Source of the DNA: Rhodococcus sp. NBC_00297 | Lineage (GTDB): Bacteria > Actinomycetota > Actinomycetes > Mycobacteriales > Mycobacteriaceae | Assembly: GCF_036173065.1 (NCBI RefSeq) | Contig: NZ_CP108041.1 | Coordinates: 496,001-560,000, forward strand | Direction: 5' to 3' | Length of the DNA: 64,000 nt | Part shown: positions 47,933-57,749 of the stretch, piece by piece | Layout: each line of letters opens with the position of its first letter | How positions within the stretch are numbered: the stretch's first letter is position 1 | Position numbers and translations under genes: made by a program | The notes under the pieces: model-generated | The model's input: only the letters and a program-made list of their open reading frames with translations | Told to the model about the DNA's origin: nothing | The model's database searches: none

Positions 47933-47950
47933 GTACAGCATGATCTGTAC
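47933..47950 (+). promoter_or_regulatory. Inverted repeat directly before the LapA-like start
   Basis: GTACAG (47933-47938) and CTGTAC (47945-47950) form a perfect inverted repeat with a 6-nt spacer and end at the base before ATG 47951. Possible operator or start-site hairpin; no matching regulator is identified. Confidence 0.5.
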
Positions 47951-48343
47951 ATGGCCCGCTCATCGCACGACGCATCCGATCCGAACGCCCTGACCGGCAC
48001 GGACGCCCCTCTGGACACCTCCTCCACCGCCGCGGGTCTCCCCGTCGAGCAGACCGGGCCCACGGACACCCGCCTGGCGCAGGGAAAGACGCCCGACGGC
48101 GTCAAGCACACCCGTGCGGCGGCGCTCTACACCGGTCTCGTGGTGGGCGCGATCATCCTGGTCGTCCTGATGGTGTTCATCATCCAGAACCTCGACAGCG
48201 TCCCGATTCACCTGTTCGGCTGGACCTTCGACCTGCCCATCGGCATCGGCATGCTCCTCGCCGCGGTCGCCGGTGCGCTCGTCATGGCCACCGCGGGTGG
48301 AGTGCGCATCCTGCAGGTCCGCCGGGCCGCCAAGCGCAAGTAG
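47951..48343 (+). CDS. LapA-domain (DUF1049) membrane protein
   Basis: 130 aa. A disordered N-terminus (about 1-55, Asp/Thr/Ser rich) is followed by two membrane helices (about 60-80 and 93-117) with [34 protein letters not shown], the LapA/DUF1049 signature; the C-terminus is basic (VRRAAKRK). E. coli LapA is linked to lipopolysaccharide assembly; here no such role applies directly. ATG at 47951 is taken as the start because longer frames upstream run into the rlmN promoter region. Confidence 0.82.
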   Translation: MARSSHDASDPNALTGTDAPLDTSSTAAGLPVEQTGPTDTRLAQGKTPDGVKHTRAAALYTGLVVGAIILVVLMVFIIQNLDSVPIHLFGWTFDLPIGIGMLLAAVAGALVMATAGGVRILQVRRAAKRK

Positions 48344-48349
48344 TTTCTC

Positions 48350-48382
48350 GGCCGCCGTCGTGAGCGATCTCACGTCGCGGCC
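48350..48382 (+). terminator. Hairpin after the LapA-like gene
   Basis: GGCCGC (48350-48355) pairs with GCGGCC (48377-48382), and inside it CGTGAG (48359-48364) pairs with CTCACG (48369-48374) around a CGAT loop. It starts 7 nt after the stop codon. No T-run follows. Confidence 0.7.
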
Positions 48383-48399
48383 GTCGGTGTTCCGTCGCG

Positions 48400-48431
48400 C
48401 ACGTGAACACTATTGACACAACCTTCACGTG
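48400..48431 (+). promoter_or_regulatory. 8-bp inverted repeat flanking a TTGACA box upstream of the CitE-like gene
   Basis: CACGTGAA (48400-48407) and TTCACGTG (48424-48431) are exact inverted copies separated by 16 nt, and TTGACA (48413-48418) lies between them. The layout fits an operator over the -35 region of the 48522 gene. I do not see a clear -10 box at the right distance. Confidence 0.55.
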
Positions 48432-48521
48432 TGGTGGTCTGCCGTGCACAGTGGTGATCGAACGGTACGAGTCGCAGCTCGACGCGACCCACGAGCGACA
48501 CACCGAGCGAGGACTGCACAC

Positions 48522-49367
48522 GTGACGACCTTCCTGGAGAACCCCGTGCTATCTGGAGTGGCCGCCGACAAGGCGCGCTCGTGGCTTCTCGTTCCTGCGA
48601 GCAAGCCGGAACTCTTCACCCCGGCCGCGGAGTCCGCCGTCGACGCCGTGATCCTGGACATCGAGGACGCCGTCGCACCGGGCGCGAAGCCCGCCGCACG
48701 CGATGCCGTCGTGTCCTGGCTCCGTGCCGGCGGCCGCGCCTGGGTACGCATCAACGACGCCACCACGCCGTACTGGGCCGACGATCTCGACGCGCTGCGC
48801 GGCATCGACACCCTCGAGGGCGTCATGCTCGCCAAGACCGAGAGCGGAAGCCAGGTCGAGGCCACCGCCGACCGATTGGGTCACGGTTGTCGGATCGTGG
48901 CGCTGGTGGAGTCGGCCATGGGTCTCGAGGCTGCCCCCGAGATCGCGCGCGCCGAGGCCACCTTCCGCCTGGCGTTCGGCAGCGGCGACTTCCGGCGCGA
49001 CACCGGCATGAGCGACGACCCGATGGCGATGGCCTACCCGCGCGCCCGGCTCGTCGTGTCGAGCCGCGCCGCCCGGCTTCCCGGCCCCATCGACGGCCCC
49101 ACCCTCGCCGTCAACGACAGCATGCTGAGCCGCGACAGCCAGCTCACCGTCTCCATGGGCATGACCGGCAAGCTGTGCATGCACTCCGATCAGGGCCCCA
49201 TCGTCAACCGCGAACTCGCACCCAGCGCTGCCGATGTGGCGTGGGCTCGGGACGTCATCGCCCAGCTCGGTGAGGACGGCTCCGGCGTGCGCGACGGCAG
49301 CGACCTCCCCCGCCTGGCCAAGGCGAAGAAGATCACCGCTCAGGCCGCGGTCTTCTCGATCGGCTGA
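48522..49367 (+). CDS. CitE-like HpcH/HpaI family CoA-ester lyase
   Basis: 281 aa. The CitE fold is shown by SWLLVPASKPELF, VILDIEDAVAPGAKPAARDAVVSWL, WVRIND, VMLAKTES, IVALVESAMGLEAA and FGSGDFRRDTG. Such enzymes act on malyl- or citramalyl-CoA type esters in the cytoplasm; the substrate is not evident, and no CitD/CitF partners are present. GTG at 48522 has GAGGAC upstream; a longer frame from 48429 covers the inverted repeat and is rejected. Confidence 0.82.
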   Translation: MTTFLENPVLSGVAADKARSWLLVPASKPELFTPAAESAVDAVILDIEDAVAPGAKPAARDAVVSWLRAGGRAWVRINDATTPYWADDLDALRGIDTLEGVMLAKTESGSQVEATADRLGHGCRIVALVESAMGLEAAPEIARAEATFRLAFGSGDFRRDTGMSDDPMAMAYPRARLVVSSRAARLPGPIDGPTLAVNDSMLSRDSQLTVSMGMTGKLCMHSDQGPIVNRELAPSAADVAWARDVIAQLGEDGSGVRDGSDLPRLAKAKKITAQAAVFSIG

Positions 49368-49370
49368 CGG

Positions 49371-51746
49371 TCACCGCTCGACGTACGCGGCGAGGTGTTC
49401 ACCCGTGAGGGTGGACCGTGCCGCGACCAGGTCCGCGGGTGTTCCTTCGTAGACCACGGTGCCACCGTCGTGCCCGGCGCCCGGTCCGAGGTCGATGATC
49501 CAGTCTGCATGAGCCATCACGGCCTGGTGATGTTCGATGACGATCACCGACTTCCCGGCGTCCACCAGCCTGTCGAGCAGGGCGAGCAACTGCTCGACGT
49601 CGGCGAGATGCAGTCCCGTCGTGGGCTCGTCGAGGACCAGGATGCCGCCCTTGTCCCCCATGTGCGTCGCCAGCTTCAGCCGCTGACGCTCGCCGCCGGA
49701 CAGTGTGGTCAGCGGCTGACCGATCTTCAGATAGCCCAGGCCCACGTCGTTCAGCCGGGTCAGGATTCGATGCGCCGCCGGTAGCGCAGCGTCACCGCCG
49801 GCGAAGAACTCCTGTGCCTGCGCCACCGACATCGCGAGCACCTCGCTGATGTCGCGGCCGCCGAGGTGGTACTCGAGGACCGAGTTCTGGAACCGTCGGC
49901 CCTCGCACAGCTCGCACACGGTGGCGACTCCGGCCATCATCGCGAGGTCGCTGTAGATCACCCCGTTGCCGTTGCACGTCGGGCACGCTCCCTCCGAATT
50001 CGCGCTGAAGAGAGCCGGCTTCACTCCGTTGACCTTGGCGAAGGCCTTCCGGATCGGCTCGAGGAGGCCCGTGTAGGTCGCGGGGTTGCTGCGCCGCGAG
50101 CCGCGGATCGCGCCCTGATCGACGGCCACGACGTCCTCGCGGCCCGAGAGCGAGCCGTGAATCAACGAACTCTTGCCCGACCCGGCGACCCCGGTCACAA
50201 CCACCAGGACACCGAGGGGCACGTCGACGTCCACCGACTTCAGGTTGTGCGAATCGGCGCCGCGGACCTCCACCGCTCCGGTCGACGTGCGCACCGCGTC
50301 CTTCACCGCGGCGCGGTCGTCGAAGTGCCGGCCCGTGATGGTGTCACTCGTCCGCAGCCCCTCGACGGTGCCCTCGAAGCACACCGTGCCACCGGCCGTT
50401 CCGGCGCCGGGTCCGAGATCGACGACGTGGTCGGCGATGACGATCGTCTCGGGCTTGTGCTCGACGACGAGCACCGTGTTTCCCTTGTCGCGCAACCGGA
50501 TCAACAGATCGTTCATGTTGGCGATGTCGTGGGGATGGAGTCCGGTGGTGGGTTCGTCGAAGACGTAGGTGACGTCGGTGAGCGACGATCCGAGGTGTCG
50601 GATCATCTTGGTGCGCTGCGCTTCACCACCGGAGAGCGTGCCCGCCGGCCGGTCGAGACTCAGATAGCCCAGTCCGATCTCCCGGAACGAGTCGAGGGTG
50701 TCTCCCAGCGAGGTGAGCAGCGGGGCCACGGACGGTGCCGACACTCCGCGGATCCACGTCGCGAGATCGCTGATCTGCATGGCGCACGCGTCGGCGATCG
50801 ACACGCCGTCGATCTTCGAGGACCGCGCACCCTCGTTGAGCCGCGTGCCGTCGCACTCCGGGCACACGGCGAAGGTCACCGCGCGTTCGACGAACGCCCG
50901 GATGTGCGGCTGCATCGCGTCGACGTCCTTGGACAGGAACGACTTCTGGATCTGGGGTATCAGTCCGGAGTACGTGAGATTGATGCCGTCCACCTGGATC
51001 TTGGTCGGCTCCCGGTACAGCAGGTCCTCGCGCTGGCGCTTGGTGAACTTCGCGATGGGCTTGTCCGGATCGAAGTAGCCGGAGCCGCGGAAGATCCTCC
51101 CGTACCACCCCTCCATGCTGTAGCCGGGGATCGTGATCGCACCCTCGTTGAGCGACTTGCTGTCGTCGAAGAGCGCCGTGAGGTCGATGTCGGAGACGGA
51201 GCCGCGCCCCTCGCACCGCGGACACATCCCGCCGGTGATGCTGAAGGTGCGCTTCTCCTTCGTCTGACGTCCGCCCTTCTCCACCGTCACCGCTCCCGCA
51301 CCGGAGATGGACGCCACGTTGAACGAGAACGCCTGCGGGGAGCCGACGTACGGCTGTCCGAGACGGCTGAAGAGGATGCGCAGCATCGCGTTGGCGTCGG
51401 TGGCGGTACCGACGGTGGACCTCGGATCGGCGCCGAGCCGCTGCTGGTCCACGATGATGGCCGTCGTCAGACCGTCGAGCAGATCCACGTCGGGCCGCGC
51501 GAGACTGGGCATGAACCCCTGCACGAACGCGCTGTACGTCTCGTTGATCATGCGCTGGGACTCGGCGGCGATCGTGCCGAACACCAACGAACTCTTGCCC
51601 GATCCGGACACGCCGGTGAAGACCGTCAGACGGCGCTTCGGGAGGTCGACGCTCACGTTCTGCAGAGTGTTGACTCTCGCCCCCTGCACCCGGATGACAT
51701 CGTGGGTGTCGGCGACGTGCCGTGCGGTACTCGACTTCGTGGCCAT
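49371..51746 (-). CDS. UvrA-like ABC ATPase (UvrA2/drug-resistance type)
   Basis: 791 aa, shorter than repair UvrA (about 950). Two ABC modules: Walker A GVSGSGKSS near residue 47 and GVAGSGKSS in the second half, with LSGGEAQRTKM and LSGGERQRLKL signatures. Zinc-type Cys pairs CPRCEGRG, CPECDGTR, CPTCNGNG and CELCEGRR are present. The UvrB-interaction part is reduced, as in UvrA2 proteins that protect Streptomyces from DNA-binding drugs. ATG at 51746 follows GAAGGAC. A protective role is inference. Confidence 0.85.
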   Translation of the reverse strand: MATKSSTARHVADTHDVIRVQGARVNTLQNVSVDLPKRRLTVFTGVSGSGKSSLVFGTIAAESQRMINETYSAFVQGFMPSLARPDVDLLDGLTTAIIVDQQRLGADPRSTVGTATDANAMLRILFSRLGQPYVGSPQAFSFNVASISGAGAVTVEKGGRQTKEKRTFSITGGMCPRCEGRGSVSDIDLTALFDDSKSLNEGAITIPGYSMEGWYGRIFRGSGYFDPDKPIAKFTKRQREDLLYREPTKIQVDGINLTYSGLIPQIQKSFLSKDVDAMQPHIRAFVERAVTFAVCPECDGTRLNEGARSSKIDGVSIADACAMQISDLATWIRGVSAPSVAPLLTSLGDTLDSFREIGLGYLSLDRPAGTLSGGEAQRTKMIRHLGSSLTDVTYVFDEPTTGLHPHDIANMNDLLIRLRDKGNTVLVVEHKPETIVIADHVVDLGPGAGTAGGTVCFEGTVEGLRTSDTITGRHFDDRAAVKDAVRTSTGAVEVRGADSHNLKSVDVDVPLGVLVVVTGVAGSGKSSLIHGSLSGREDVVAVDQGAIRGSRRSNPATYTGLLEPIRKAFAKVNGVKPALFSANSEGACPTCNGNGVIYSDLAMMAGVATVCELCEGRRFQNSVLEYHLGGRDISEVLAMSVAQAQEFFAGGDAALPAAHRILTRLNDVGLGYLKIGQPLTTLSGGERQRLKLATHMGDKGGILVLDEPTTGLHLADVEQLLALLDRLVDAGKSVIVIEHHQAVMAHADWIIDLGPGAGHDGGTVVYEGTPADLVAARSTLTGEHLAAYVER

Positions 51747-51843
51747 GGCTGATGTCCTTCGTGGTGCAGCGAACGGGTCAGCGGACACGGTAGCCGGTGC
51801 GCATCGGGGCTGCTTCTCGATTCCTGATCGCCGACGCGGCGGC

Positions 51844-52557
51844 TCAGGCCGTCTCGAGTCCGTGCGGTCTGCGACGAGTGTGCACCCGGTATCCGACCTC
51901 GACGGACGTGCCGGTGAGCTGCCGCAGCGCGCGAGCGGCCACCCGCGGCGAGAACTCGATTCCCAGCACCGCAGCGGCCTCCTCGCGGTCCGCGAACGAC
52001 CACCGCGTCCGGACCCGGCGCAGGTCGAAACCCTGCGCGGCGAAGAATCGTTCGACGGTGAGGGGGTCGTAGTGCGGCAGGTCGCGGCGCATCCATCCTC
52101 CGTACGGATCGACCGTGGCGTCGAGATCCACCACCACCACCACACCCCCGGGGCGCAGGACGCGCATGGCCTCGGTGATGCCCGGCCCGCATCCCGGCCC
52201 GAAGAAGTAGGCCGTCCTGGCGTGCACGACGTCCGCCGAGCAGTCCTCCAACGGCAGCCGATCCGCAGTCCCCCGGAGCACCCGCACAGCGGAGCTCGCG
52301 ACCCGGTGCCGAGCACGCTCGATCAGTGGCGGGTGTGGTTCGACACCGACCACGGACCGTGCCTCGCGGGCGAACAGAGGCAGATGGAATCCGGTTCCGC
52401 ATCCGACGTCGACGACGTCGCGTCCCGCCCACGGCGTGAGATCCCGCAGCACCGCCTCGATCTCGCCGGTGACGTCCTGGGCGCGATTCTCGGCCTCGTA
52501 CACATCGGGCCAGTTCCAGATGTTCGGACTGGCGATCACGCCGTCGCGACCGGGCAC
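51844..52557 (-). CDS. Class I SAM-dependent methyltransferase
   Basis: 237 aa. Methyltransferase-11 type fold: motif I DVVDVGCGTGFHLPLF, VVGVEPHPPLIERAR, DVVHARTAYFFGPG and LRPGGVVVVVDLD. The substrate is unknown. GTG at 52557 (or 52539) starts just after the cdsA stop, so it is probably cotranscribed with cdsA. The UvrA-like gene follows after 97 bp on the same strand. Confidence 0.85.
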   Translation of the reverse strand: MPGRDGVIASPNIWNWPDVYEAENRAQDVTGEIEAVLRDLTPWAGRDVVDVGCGTGFHLPLFAREARSVVGVEPHPPLIERARHRVASSAVRVLRGTADRLPLEDCSADVVHARTAYFFGPGCGPGITEAMRVLRPGGVVVVVDLDATVDPYGGWMRRDLPHYDPLTVERFFAAQGFDLRRVRTRWSFADREEAAAVLGIEFSPRVAARALRQLTGTSVEVGYRVHTRRRPHGLETA

Positions 52558-52561
52558 AGGA

Positions 52562-53476
52562 TCAGACGAAGATCGTCAGAACGATCCACGTCACGAGGAT
52601 GCTGGGCAGAACGGAGTCGAGGCGGTCCATCAGTCCGCCGTGACCGGGAAGCATCGTCCCCATGTCCTTGATCCCGAGCTCCCGCTTGACCTGCGACTCG
52701 ACCAGGTCGCCGAGCGTCGCGGAGAAGACGATGAGCACGCCCAGCAGGGCCCCCACGAACGGGTTCGCGTCCAGCAGGAACGTGACGGTGAGGACGCACC
52801 CGACGACACTGAAGAGCAGCGATCCGCCGAGCCCCTCCCAGGACTTCTTCGGGCTGATGGCCGGCGCCATCGCGTGCCGTCCGAACAGGACTCCGGCCGC
52901 GTAGCCGCCGACGTCCGAACACACCACCGCGATCATGAGCACGAGGACGCGCGAGCCGCCGTCGTCCTCGAGGGTCAGCAACGCCGCGAACGCACCGAAC
53001 AGCGGCAGCCACGACAGGACGAAGATCGAGATCGCGCAGTCGCGCAGGTAGTTCTTCGGTGCCACGTCCAGACCACCGGACAACAGGCGCCAGACCATCG
53101 TGACAAGTACCGTCGCGGCGAACGCACTGAGCGCGCCCAGTGCGCCGAACGGCCACGCGAGCCAGATCATCGCCTGACCTCCGAGGATCACCGGGATCCG
53201 GGGCACGGAGATGTCGGACTCCCGCAGCCGCTTCGTCACCTCCCACGAGGCGACGGCGACCGCGGCCGCGGCGATGCCGATGAACACGAGCGGAACCAGG
53301 ACCAGGACGACGATGAGCGACACGCCCAGTGCGCCGCCGACCGCGATCGCCGCGGGGAGGTCGCGGCCCGCCCGCGAGGTCTTCGGGGCGGGATCGGCGG
53401 TCGAACCGTTGTCGGCCGATACGGACACTGCTTCTCGTTTCACTTCATCTGGGCCACCGGGACGTGCGGAGGTCAC
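52562..53476 (-). CDS. cdsA: Phosphatidate cytidylyltransferase CdsA
   Basis: 304 aa. It makes CDP-diacylglycerol for phospholipid synthesis. About eight membrane helices and the CDS signature [37 protein letters not shown] near the C-terminus are seen. The N-terminus carries a 40-residue cytoplasmic extension. GTG at 53476 overlaps the frr stop by 4 nt; rpsB-tsf-pyrH-frr-cdsA order is conserved. Confidence 0.95.
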   Translation of the reverse strand: MTSARPGGPDEVKREAVSVSADNGSTADPAPKTSRAGRDLPAAIAVGGALGVSLIVVLVLVPLVFIGIAAAAVAVASWEVTKRLRESDISVPRIPVILGGQAMIWLAWPFGALGALSAFAATVLVTMVWRLLSGGLDVAPKNYLRDCAISIFVLSWLPLFGAFAALLTLEDDGGSRVLVLMIAVVCSDVGGYAAGVLFGRHAMAPAISPKKSWEGLGGSLLFSVVGCVLTVTFLLDANPFVGALLGVLIVFSATLGDLVESQVKRELGIKDMGTMLPGHGGLMDRLDSVLPSILVTWIVLTIFV

Positions 53477-54030
53477 ACCTCCATCAGTTCCGCTTCCTTG
53501 TTCTTCACGATCTCGTCCACCTGCGCCACGTACTTCGCGGTGGTCTTGTCGAGCTCGGCCTCCGCACGTGTGACCTCGTCCTCGCCTGCCTCGCCGTCCT
53601 TCTGGATGCGCTTGAGCTCGTCCATCACCTTGCGGCGGACGTTGCGGATGGACACCTTCGCGTCCTCACCCTTGCTCTTGGCCTGCTTGACGTACTCGCG
53701 GCGCCGCTCCTCGGTGAGCTGCGGGATCGAGATCCGGATGATGTGTCCGTCGTTGGACGGGTTGAACCCCAGGTCCGAGTTGCGGATCGCAGTCTCGATG
53801 GGCCCCAACTGGGCCTGCTCGTACGGCTTGACGATCACCATGCGCGCCTCGGGCACGTTGATGCCCGCGAGCTGGGTGATGGGGGTCAGCGAGCCGTAGT
53901 ACTCGACCACAATCTTCGAGAACATCCCCGGGTTCGCGCGACCCGTCCGAATGGACGACAGATCGTTCTGCGCGACCGTGACGGCCTTTTCCATTCTCTC
54001 TTCGGCGTCGAAGAGCGCTTCGTCGATCAC
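53473..54030 (-). CDS. frr: Ribosome recycling factor
   Basis: 185 aa, the family-typical length. RRF with EF-G splits post-termination ribosomes. Key block [30 protein letters not shown] and the helical ends ERMEKAV and [16 protein letters not shown] are intact. GTG at 54030 has GGAAGGAA upstream. The stop overlaps the cdsA start by 4 nt. Confidence 0.97.
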   Translation of the reverse strand: MIDEALFDAEERMEKAVTVAQNDLSSIRTGRANPGMFSKIVVEYYGSLTPITQLAGINVPEARMVIVKPYEQAQLGPIETAIRNSDLGFNPSNDGHIIRISIPQLTEERRREYVKQAKSKGEDAKVSIRNVRRKVMDELKRIQKDGEAGEDEVTRAEAELDKTTAKYVAQVDEIVKNKEAELMEV

Positions 54031-54079
54031 GACCGTTCCTTCCGAAAACCTCGAGTGTGCAGCGACTGCACGTGGTGAC

Positions 54080-54805
54080 TCACTTGACCAGGGTTCCGAT
54101 CTTCTCACCCGACACCGCTCGCGCGATGTTTCCCTCGGTGAGCAGATTGAAGACCATGATCGGCATCCCATTGTCCATGCAGAGGCTGAAGGCTGTGGCA
54201 TCGGCCACCTTCAGCCCCTTCTCGATGACCTCGCGGTGCGAGATCTCGGTGTACATCGTGGCGGTCGGATCCTCGCGCGGGTCCGCGGAGTAGACCCCGT
54301 CGACACCCTTGGCCATCAGCACCACTTCCGCGCCGATCTCGAGCGCACGCTGCGCCGCCGTGGTGTCGGTGGAGAAGTAAGGCATGCCCATGCCGGCTCC
54401 GAAGATGACCACGCGCCCCTTCTCGAGGTGGCGTTCGGCGCGCAGCGGGATGTACGGCTCGGCGACCTGGCCCATGGTGATGGCCGTCTGCACGCGCGTG
54501 GTGATGCCCTGCTTCTCGAGGAAGTCCTGCAGGGCGAGGCAGTTCATGACGGTGCCCAGCATGCCCATGTAGTCGGAGCGGGACCGGTCCATACCGCGCA
54601 CCTGGAGCTCGGCTCCGCGAAAGAAGTTCCCGCCGCCGATGACGACGGCGACCTGGACACCCGAACGGACGACGTCCGCGATCTCCTCCGCCACCTTCTG
54701 CACCACGTCGGGATCGAGCCCGACCTGGCCACCACCGAACATCTCACCGCCCAGTTTGAGCAGCACTCGGGAGAATCCGGTGCGGGCGGGCGACGACTCG
54801 GTCAT
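54080..54805 (-). CDS. pyrH: UMP kinase PyrH
   Basis: 241 aa. It phosphorylates UMP to UDP. Amino-acid-kinase fold with [85 protein letters not shown] and [15 protein letters not shown] at 54805 has AGGAG upstream. A hairpin lies between it and tsf. Confidence 0.97.
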   Translation of the reverse strand: MTESSPARTGFSRVLLKLGGEMFGGGQVGLDPDVVQKVAEEIADVVRSGVQVAVVIGGGNFFRGAELQVRGMDRSRSDYMGMLGTVMNCLALQDFLEKQGITTRVQTAITMGQVAEPYIPLRAERHLEKGRVVIFGAGMGMPYFSTDTTAAQRALEIGAEVVLMAKGVDGVYSADPREDPTATMYTEISHREVIEKGLKVADATAFSLCMDNGMPIMVFNLLTEGNIARAVSGEKIGTLVK

Positions 54806-54894
54806 GAAGGCTCCTGTCCGTGGGGCGTGTGCGGGTCGGTGTCCGCACGACACTGTTGCGCCTGATCTTGCCCCATGCGTCGGCACGGGGCGCA

Positions 54895-54938
54895 CATGAC
54901 TGTGCCGTCCACCCCTCGGGGTGGACGGCACGGTCATG
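54895..54938 (-). terminator. Terminator hairpin after tsf
   Basis: A 14-bp perfect stem (54902-54915 with 54918-54931) sits inside an outer 6-bp stem (54895-54900 with 54933-54938) after one mismatched pair. It begins 23 nt past the tsf stop on the leftward strand and should end the rpsB-tsf transcript before pyrH. Confidence 0.82.
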
Positions 54939-54961
54939 ACGTCACTCGGGTGTCACGAGGC

Positions 54962-55786
54962 TCAGTTGGAGCCGACCTCGAAACGCACGAAGCGCGTGAT
55001 GGTGACTCCGGCGTCGGCGAGAAGAGCCTTGACGGTCTTCTTGCTGTCCTGGACCGAGGACTGCTCGGTCAGCACGACGTCCTTGTAGTAGCCGTTGACG
55101 CGACCCTCGATGATCTTGGGCAGTGCCTGCTCGGGCTTGCCCTCCTCGCGGGCGGTCTGCTCCGCGATGCGGCGCTCGCCCTCGACGATGTCGGCGGGGA
55201 CCTCGTCGCGGGTGACGTACTTGGCCTTGAGCGCGGCGACCTGCATCGCTGCGCCGCGAGCGGCCTCGGCTGCGGCCTCGCCCTCACCGGTGTACTCGAC
55301 GAGGACACCGACGGCGGGCGGGAGGTCCGAGCTGCGCTTGTGCAGGTAGGTCGCGACCGGACCGTCGAAGGAGACGACGCGACGGATCTCGAGCTTCTCG
55401 CCGATCTTGGCCGAGAGCTCCTGCAGTGCGGCGTCGACGGTCTTGCCGTCGAGCTGCAGCGCCTTCAGGGCGTCGACGTCGGCCGGCTTGCCCTCGGCCG
55501 CCACGTCCGCGATGGACTGCGCGAAGTTCTGGAACTCCTCGTTCTTGGCGACGAAGTCGGTCTCCGAGTTGATCTCGAGGAGGACACCGTTCTTCGCGAC
55601 GACGAGACCCTCGGCGGTGGAACGCTCGGCGCGCTTGCCGACGTCCTTCGCGCCCTTGATACGGAGCTGCTCGACGGCCTTGTCGAAGTCGCCGTCGTTG
55701 TCGGCGAGCGCGTTCTTGCAGTCCAACATGCCGGAGCCGGTCAGCTCACGGAGCCGCTTGACGTCGGCGGCAGTGTAGTTCGCCAT
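54962..55786 (-). CDS. tsf: Elongation factor Ts
   Basis: 274 aa. It exchanges GDP on EF-Tu. N-terminal UBA domain [42 protein letters not shown] and the core motif [14 protein letters not shown] are clear. ATG at 55786 has GGAGG upstream. It follows rpsB, separated by 128 bp that hold a hairpin. Confidence 0.97.
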   Translation of the reverse strand: MANYTAADVKRLRELTGSGMLDCKNALADNDGDFDKAVEQLRIKGAKDVGKRAERSTAEGLVVAKNGVLLEINSETDFVAKNEEFQNFAQSIADVAAEGKPADVDALKALQLDGKTVDAALQELSAKIGEKLEIRRVVSFDGPVATYLHKRSSDLPPAVGVLVEYTGEGEAAAEAARGAAMQVAALKAKYVTRDEVPADIVEGERRIAEQTAREEGKPEQALPKIIEGRVNGYYKDVVLTEQSSVQDSKKTVKALLADAGVTITRFVRFEVGSN

Positions 55787-55869
55787 CGTGGGCGAGCCTC
55801 CTTGCATTGCTCGTGGAGACGCACGGGTGATGCGTCTCGTGTGTGACGAGAGAGGGGGTGAATCAGAAC

Positions 55870-55906
55870 GAGACCCGGTGCGCCACGAACGGGCACACCG
55901 GGTCTC
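55870..55906 (-). terminator. Hairpin between rpsB and tsf
   Basis: An 11-bp perfect stem (55870-55880 with 55896-55906) encloses a 15-nt loop, beginning 9 nt past the rpsB stop. Without a U-run it may attenuate rather than stop transcription into tsf. Confidence 0.7.
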
Positions 55907-55914
55907 GACCGTGA

Positions 55915-56847
55915 TCAGTTCTGCGCGGTGGAAACGTCCGCGACGGGTGCCTCGGTCTCGGCGGGAGCCGCCGCACCGTTCGCGCCCTCGGCGGCCGGAG
56001 CCTCCGTGACGGGGGCGTCGGTGGCTGCCGGGGTCTCGGCAGCGGCCTGCTGCGTCGCCTCGGCGGCCGGGGAGGCCTGCGAGAGCTGCTCGAGCTCCCA
56101 CTCGGCCAGGGGCTCGCCGGCACCGACCTCGGGCTTCTCGTCCGTACCGGCGTTGCGGCCGGCACGCGCCTGCACGCCCTCGGCCACGGCGGACGCCACG
56201 ACCTTGGTGAGGAGTGCTGCGGAACGGATCGCGTCGTCGTTGCCCGGGATCGGGTAGTCGACGACGTCGGGGTCGCAGTTGGTGTCCAGGATCGCGATGA
56301 CCGGGATGTTCAGCTTGCGAGCCTCGGCGACCGCGAGGTGCTCCTTGTTGGTGTCGACGATCCAGATCGCCGACGGGACCTTGGACATGTCCCGGATACC
56401 ACCGAGGGTGCGATCGAGCTTGGTCATCTCACGCGTGAGCATGAGGATTTCCTTCTTCGTGCGACCCTCGAAGCCACCGGTCTGCTCCATCGACTCGAGT
56501 TCCTTGAGCCGGATCAGACGCTTGTGGACAGTGGTGAAGTTGGTGAGCATGCCGCCGAGCCAGCGCTGGTTCACGTAGGGCATTCCGACCCGAGTCGCCT
56601 CGGCCGCAATGGACTCCTGTGCCTGCTTCTTGGTCCCGACGAAGAGAACGGTGCCACCGTGGGCGACGGTCTCCTTGACGAATTCGTACGCCTGATCGAT
56701 GTACGTCAGCGTCTGCTGAAGGTCGATGATGTAGATGCCGTTGCGATCGGTGAAGATGAATCGCTTCATCTTCGGATTCCAACGACGGGTCTGGTGCCCG
56801 AAGTGCGTGCCGCTGTCGAGCAGCTGCTTCATGGTAACGACAGCCAT
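55915..56847 (-). CDS. rpsB: 30S ribosomal protein S2
   Basis: 310 aa. Core S2 sequence from [32 protein letters not shown] through [14 protein letters not shown] to [28 protein letters not shown]. An Ala/Glu/Pro-rich C-terminal extension of about 60-70 residues follows, as in related genera. ATG at 56847. It is preceded by a long leader with a candidate promoter. Confidence 0.97.
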   Translation of the reverse strand: MAVVTMKQLLDSGTHFGHQTRRWNPKMKRFIFTDRNGIYIIDLQQTLTYIDQAYEFVKETVAHGGTVLFVGTKKQAQESIAAEATRVGMPYVNQRWLGGMLTNFTTVHKRLIRLKELESMEQTGGFEGRTKKEILMLTREMTKLDRTLGGIRDMSKVPSAIWIVDTNKEHLAVAEARKLNIPVIAILDTNCDPDVVDYPIPGNDDAIRSAALLTKVVASAVAEGVQARAGRNAGTDEKPEVGAGEPLAEWELEQLSQASPAAEATQQAAAETPAATDAPVTEAPAAEGANGAAAPAETEAPVADVSTAQN

Positions 56848-57202
56848 AGCTGTGGATCTCTCTTTCGTGTGCCGGTTGATGCGCGAGCACCGTCGATCGC
56901 CGAACCCGTGGGTCCGTCGTACCGCAGGTGTGTCGTGCCCTGGCGCTCGTCGTCCGTCGGACCTGCAGTGCAGGACCAGCCGACGAACCCGTGCTCCGGT
57001 GGAGGATCGACAGGTGCCGTTCCGTACCGAAGCGCGACGAGCGCGCGAAGTCGACCCGTGTGGACAGGCCGCAGAAGTCAGTGTACGTCCGCGACGCCGC
57101 AGGTCATAACCGGGTCGACCGCCTGTGCACGGAGGACGGTCCGTCCCCGGGTGCGGTGGCTCGACGCGGGACCACTGTCGTCGCGTTCGCAAGAGTGCGG
57201 GG
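56848..57202. promoter_or_regulatory. Divergent rpsB/M23 region: rpsB promoter and structured leader
   Basis: 355 bp without a gene. On the leftward strand TACACT (57080-57085) with ATGACC (57102-57107, 16-nt spacer) is a likely rpsB promoter, giving a leader of about 225 nt. Within it a two-part stem-loop is visible: CGTCGG (56955-56960) with CCGACG (56980-56985), and CCTGC (56962-56966) with GCAGG (56970-56974). S2 autoregulation is possible but unproven. The promoter of the rightward M23 gene must lie near 57150-57200. Confidence 0.55.
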
Positions 57203-57742
57203 ATGACCTGTCTCCGCTCCGCCCGCCGTTGGTCGCCGCGTTCGGCGCTCGTGTCCGCGGCGCTGACGGCAGCCCTGCTGGCGTCCGGATCCGTAGCCGC
57301 CGCGGACACGGACGGACGCCCGTTCGACTGGCCGCTGCAGCCCCGTCCCGCCGTGGTGACCCCGTACGACCCGCCACCCGAGCGGTGGCTGCCGGGCCAT
57401 CGCGGCGTCGACCTCGATGCGGGCTCCGATCCGACACACACCGTCGTCGCGGCCGGGGACGGCGTCGTCGTGTTCGCAGGTGCGGTCGCCGGCCGCCCCG
57501 TCGTCTCGATCGACCATGCCGGCGGCCTCCGGACGACGTACGAGCCGGTCACGCCCACCGTCACGGTCGGCACCCGGCTGCGACGAGGTCAGCCGATCGG
57601 TGTCCTCGAGGCAGGTCACCAGGGGTGCGGCGCTGCCTGGTGCCTGCACTGGGGAGCGCGTCGCGGCCGTGACTACCTCGATCCCACGGCTCTCGTCGAC
57701 CGCGGTGTGGTGGTGCTGAAACCCCTGGCCGAGCCCGAGTGA
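57203..57742 (+). CDS. Secreted M23 (LytM-type) peptidase
   Basis: 179 aa. Sec signal peptide (about 1-35, [22 protein letters not shown]), then the LytM domain with HRGVDLDAG (HxxxD zinc ligands), [12 protein letters not shown] and CLHWGARRG (HxG). It probably cuts peptidoglycan cross-bridges, or is an inactive LytM-type activator. ATG at 57203 is used because the signal peptide starts there. The M. tuberculosis gene next to rpsB (Rv2891) is the counterpart. Confidence 0.85.
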   Translation: MTCLRSARRWSPRSALVSAALTAALLASGSVAAADTDGRPFDWPLQPRPAVVTPYDPPPERWLPGHRGVDLDAGSDPTHTVVAAGDGVVVFAGAVAGRPVVSIDHAGGLRTTYEPVTPTVTVGTRLRRGQPIGVLEAGHQGCGAAWCLHWGARRGRDYLDPTALVDRGVVVLKPLAEPE

Positions 57743-57749
57743 GGCGCCT

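Noticed and set aside
49371..51746. Nucleotide excision repair UvrA
   Set aside because: About 160 residues shorter than repair UvrA, and not beside uvrB or other repair genes.
49866..51752. 628-residue plus-strand frame
   Set aside because: It lies wholly over the UvrA-like gene on the other strand and has no recognisable domain.
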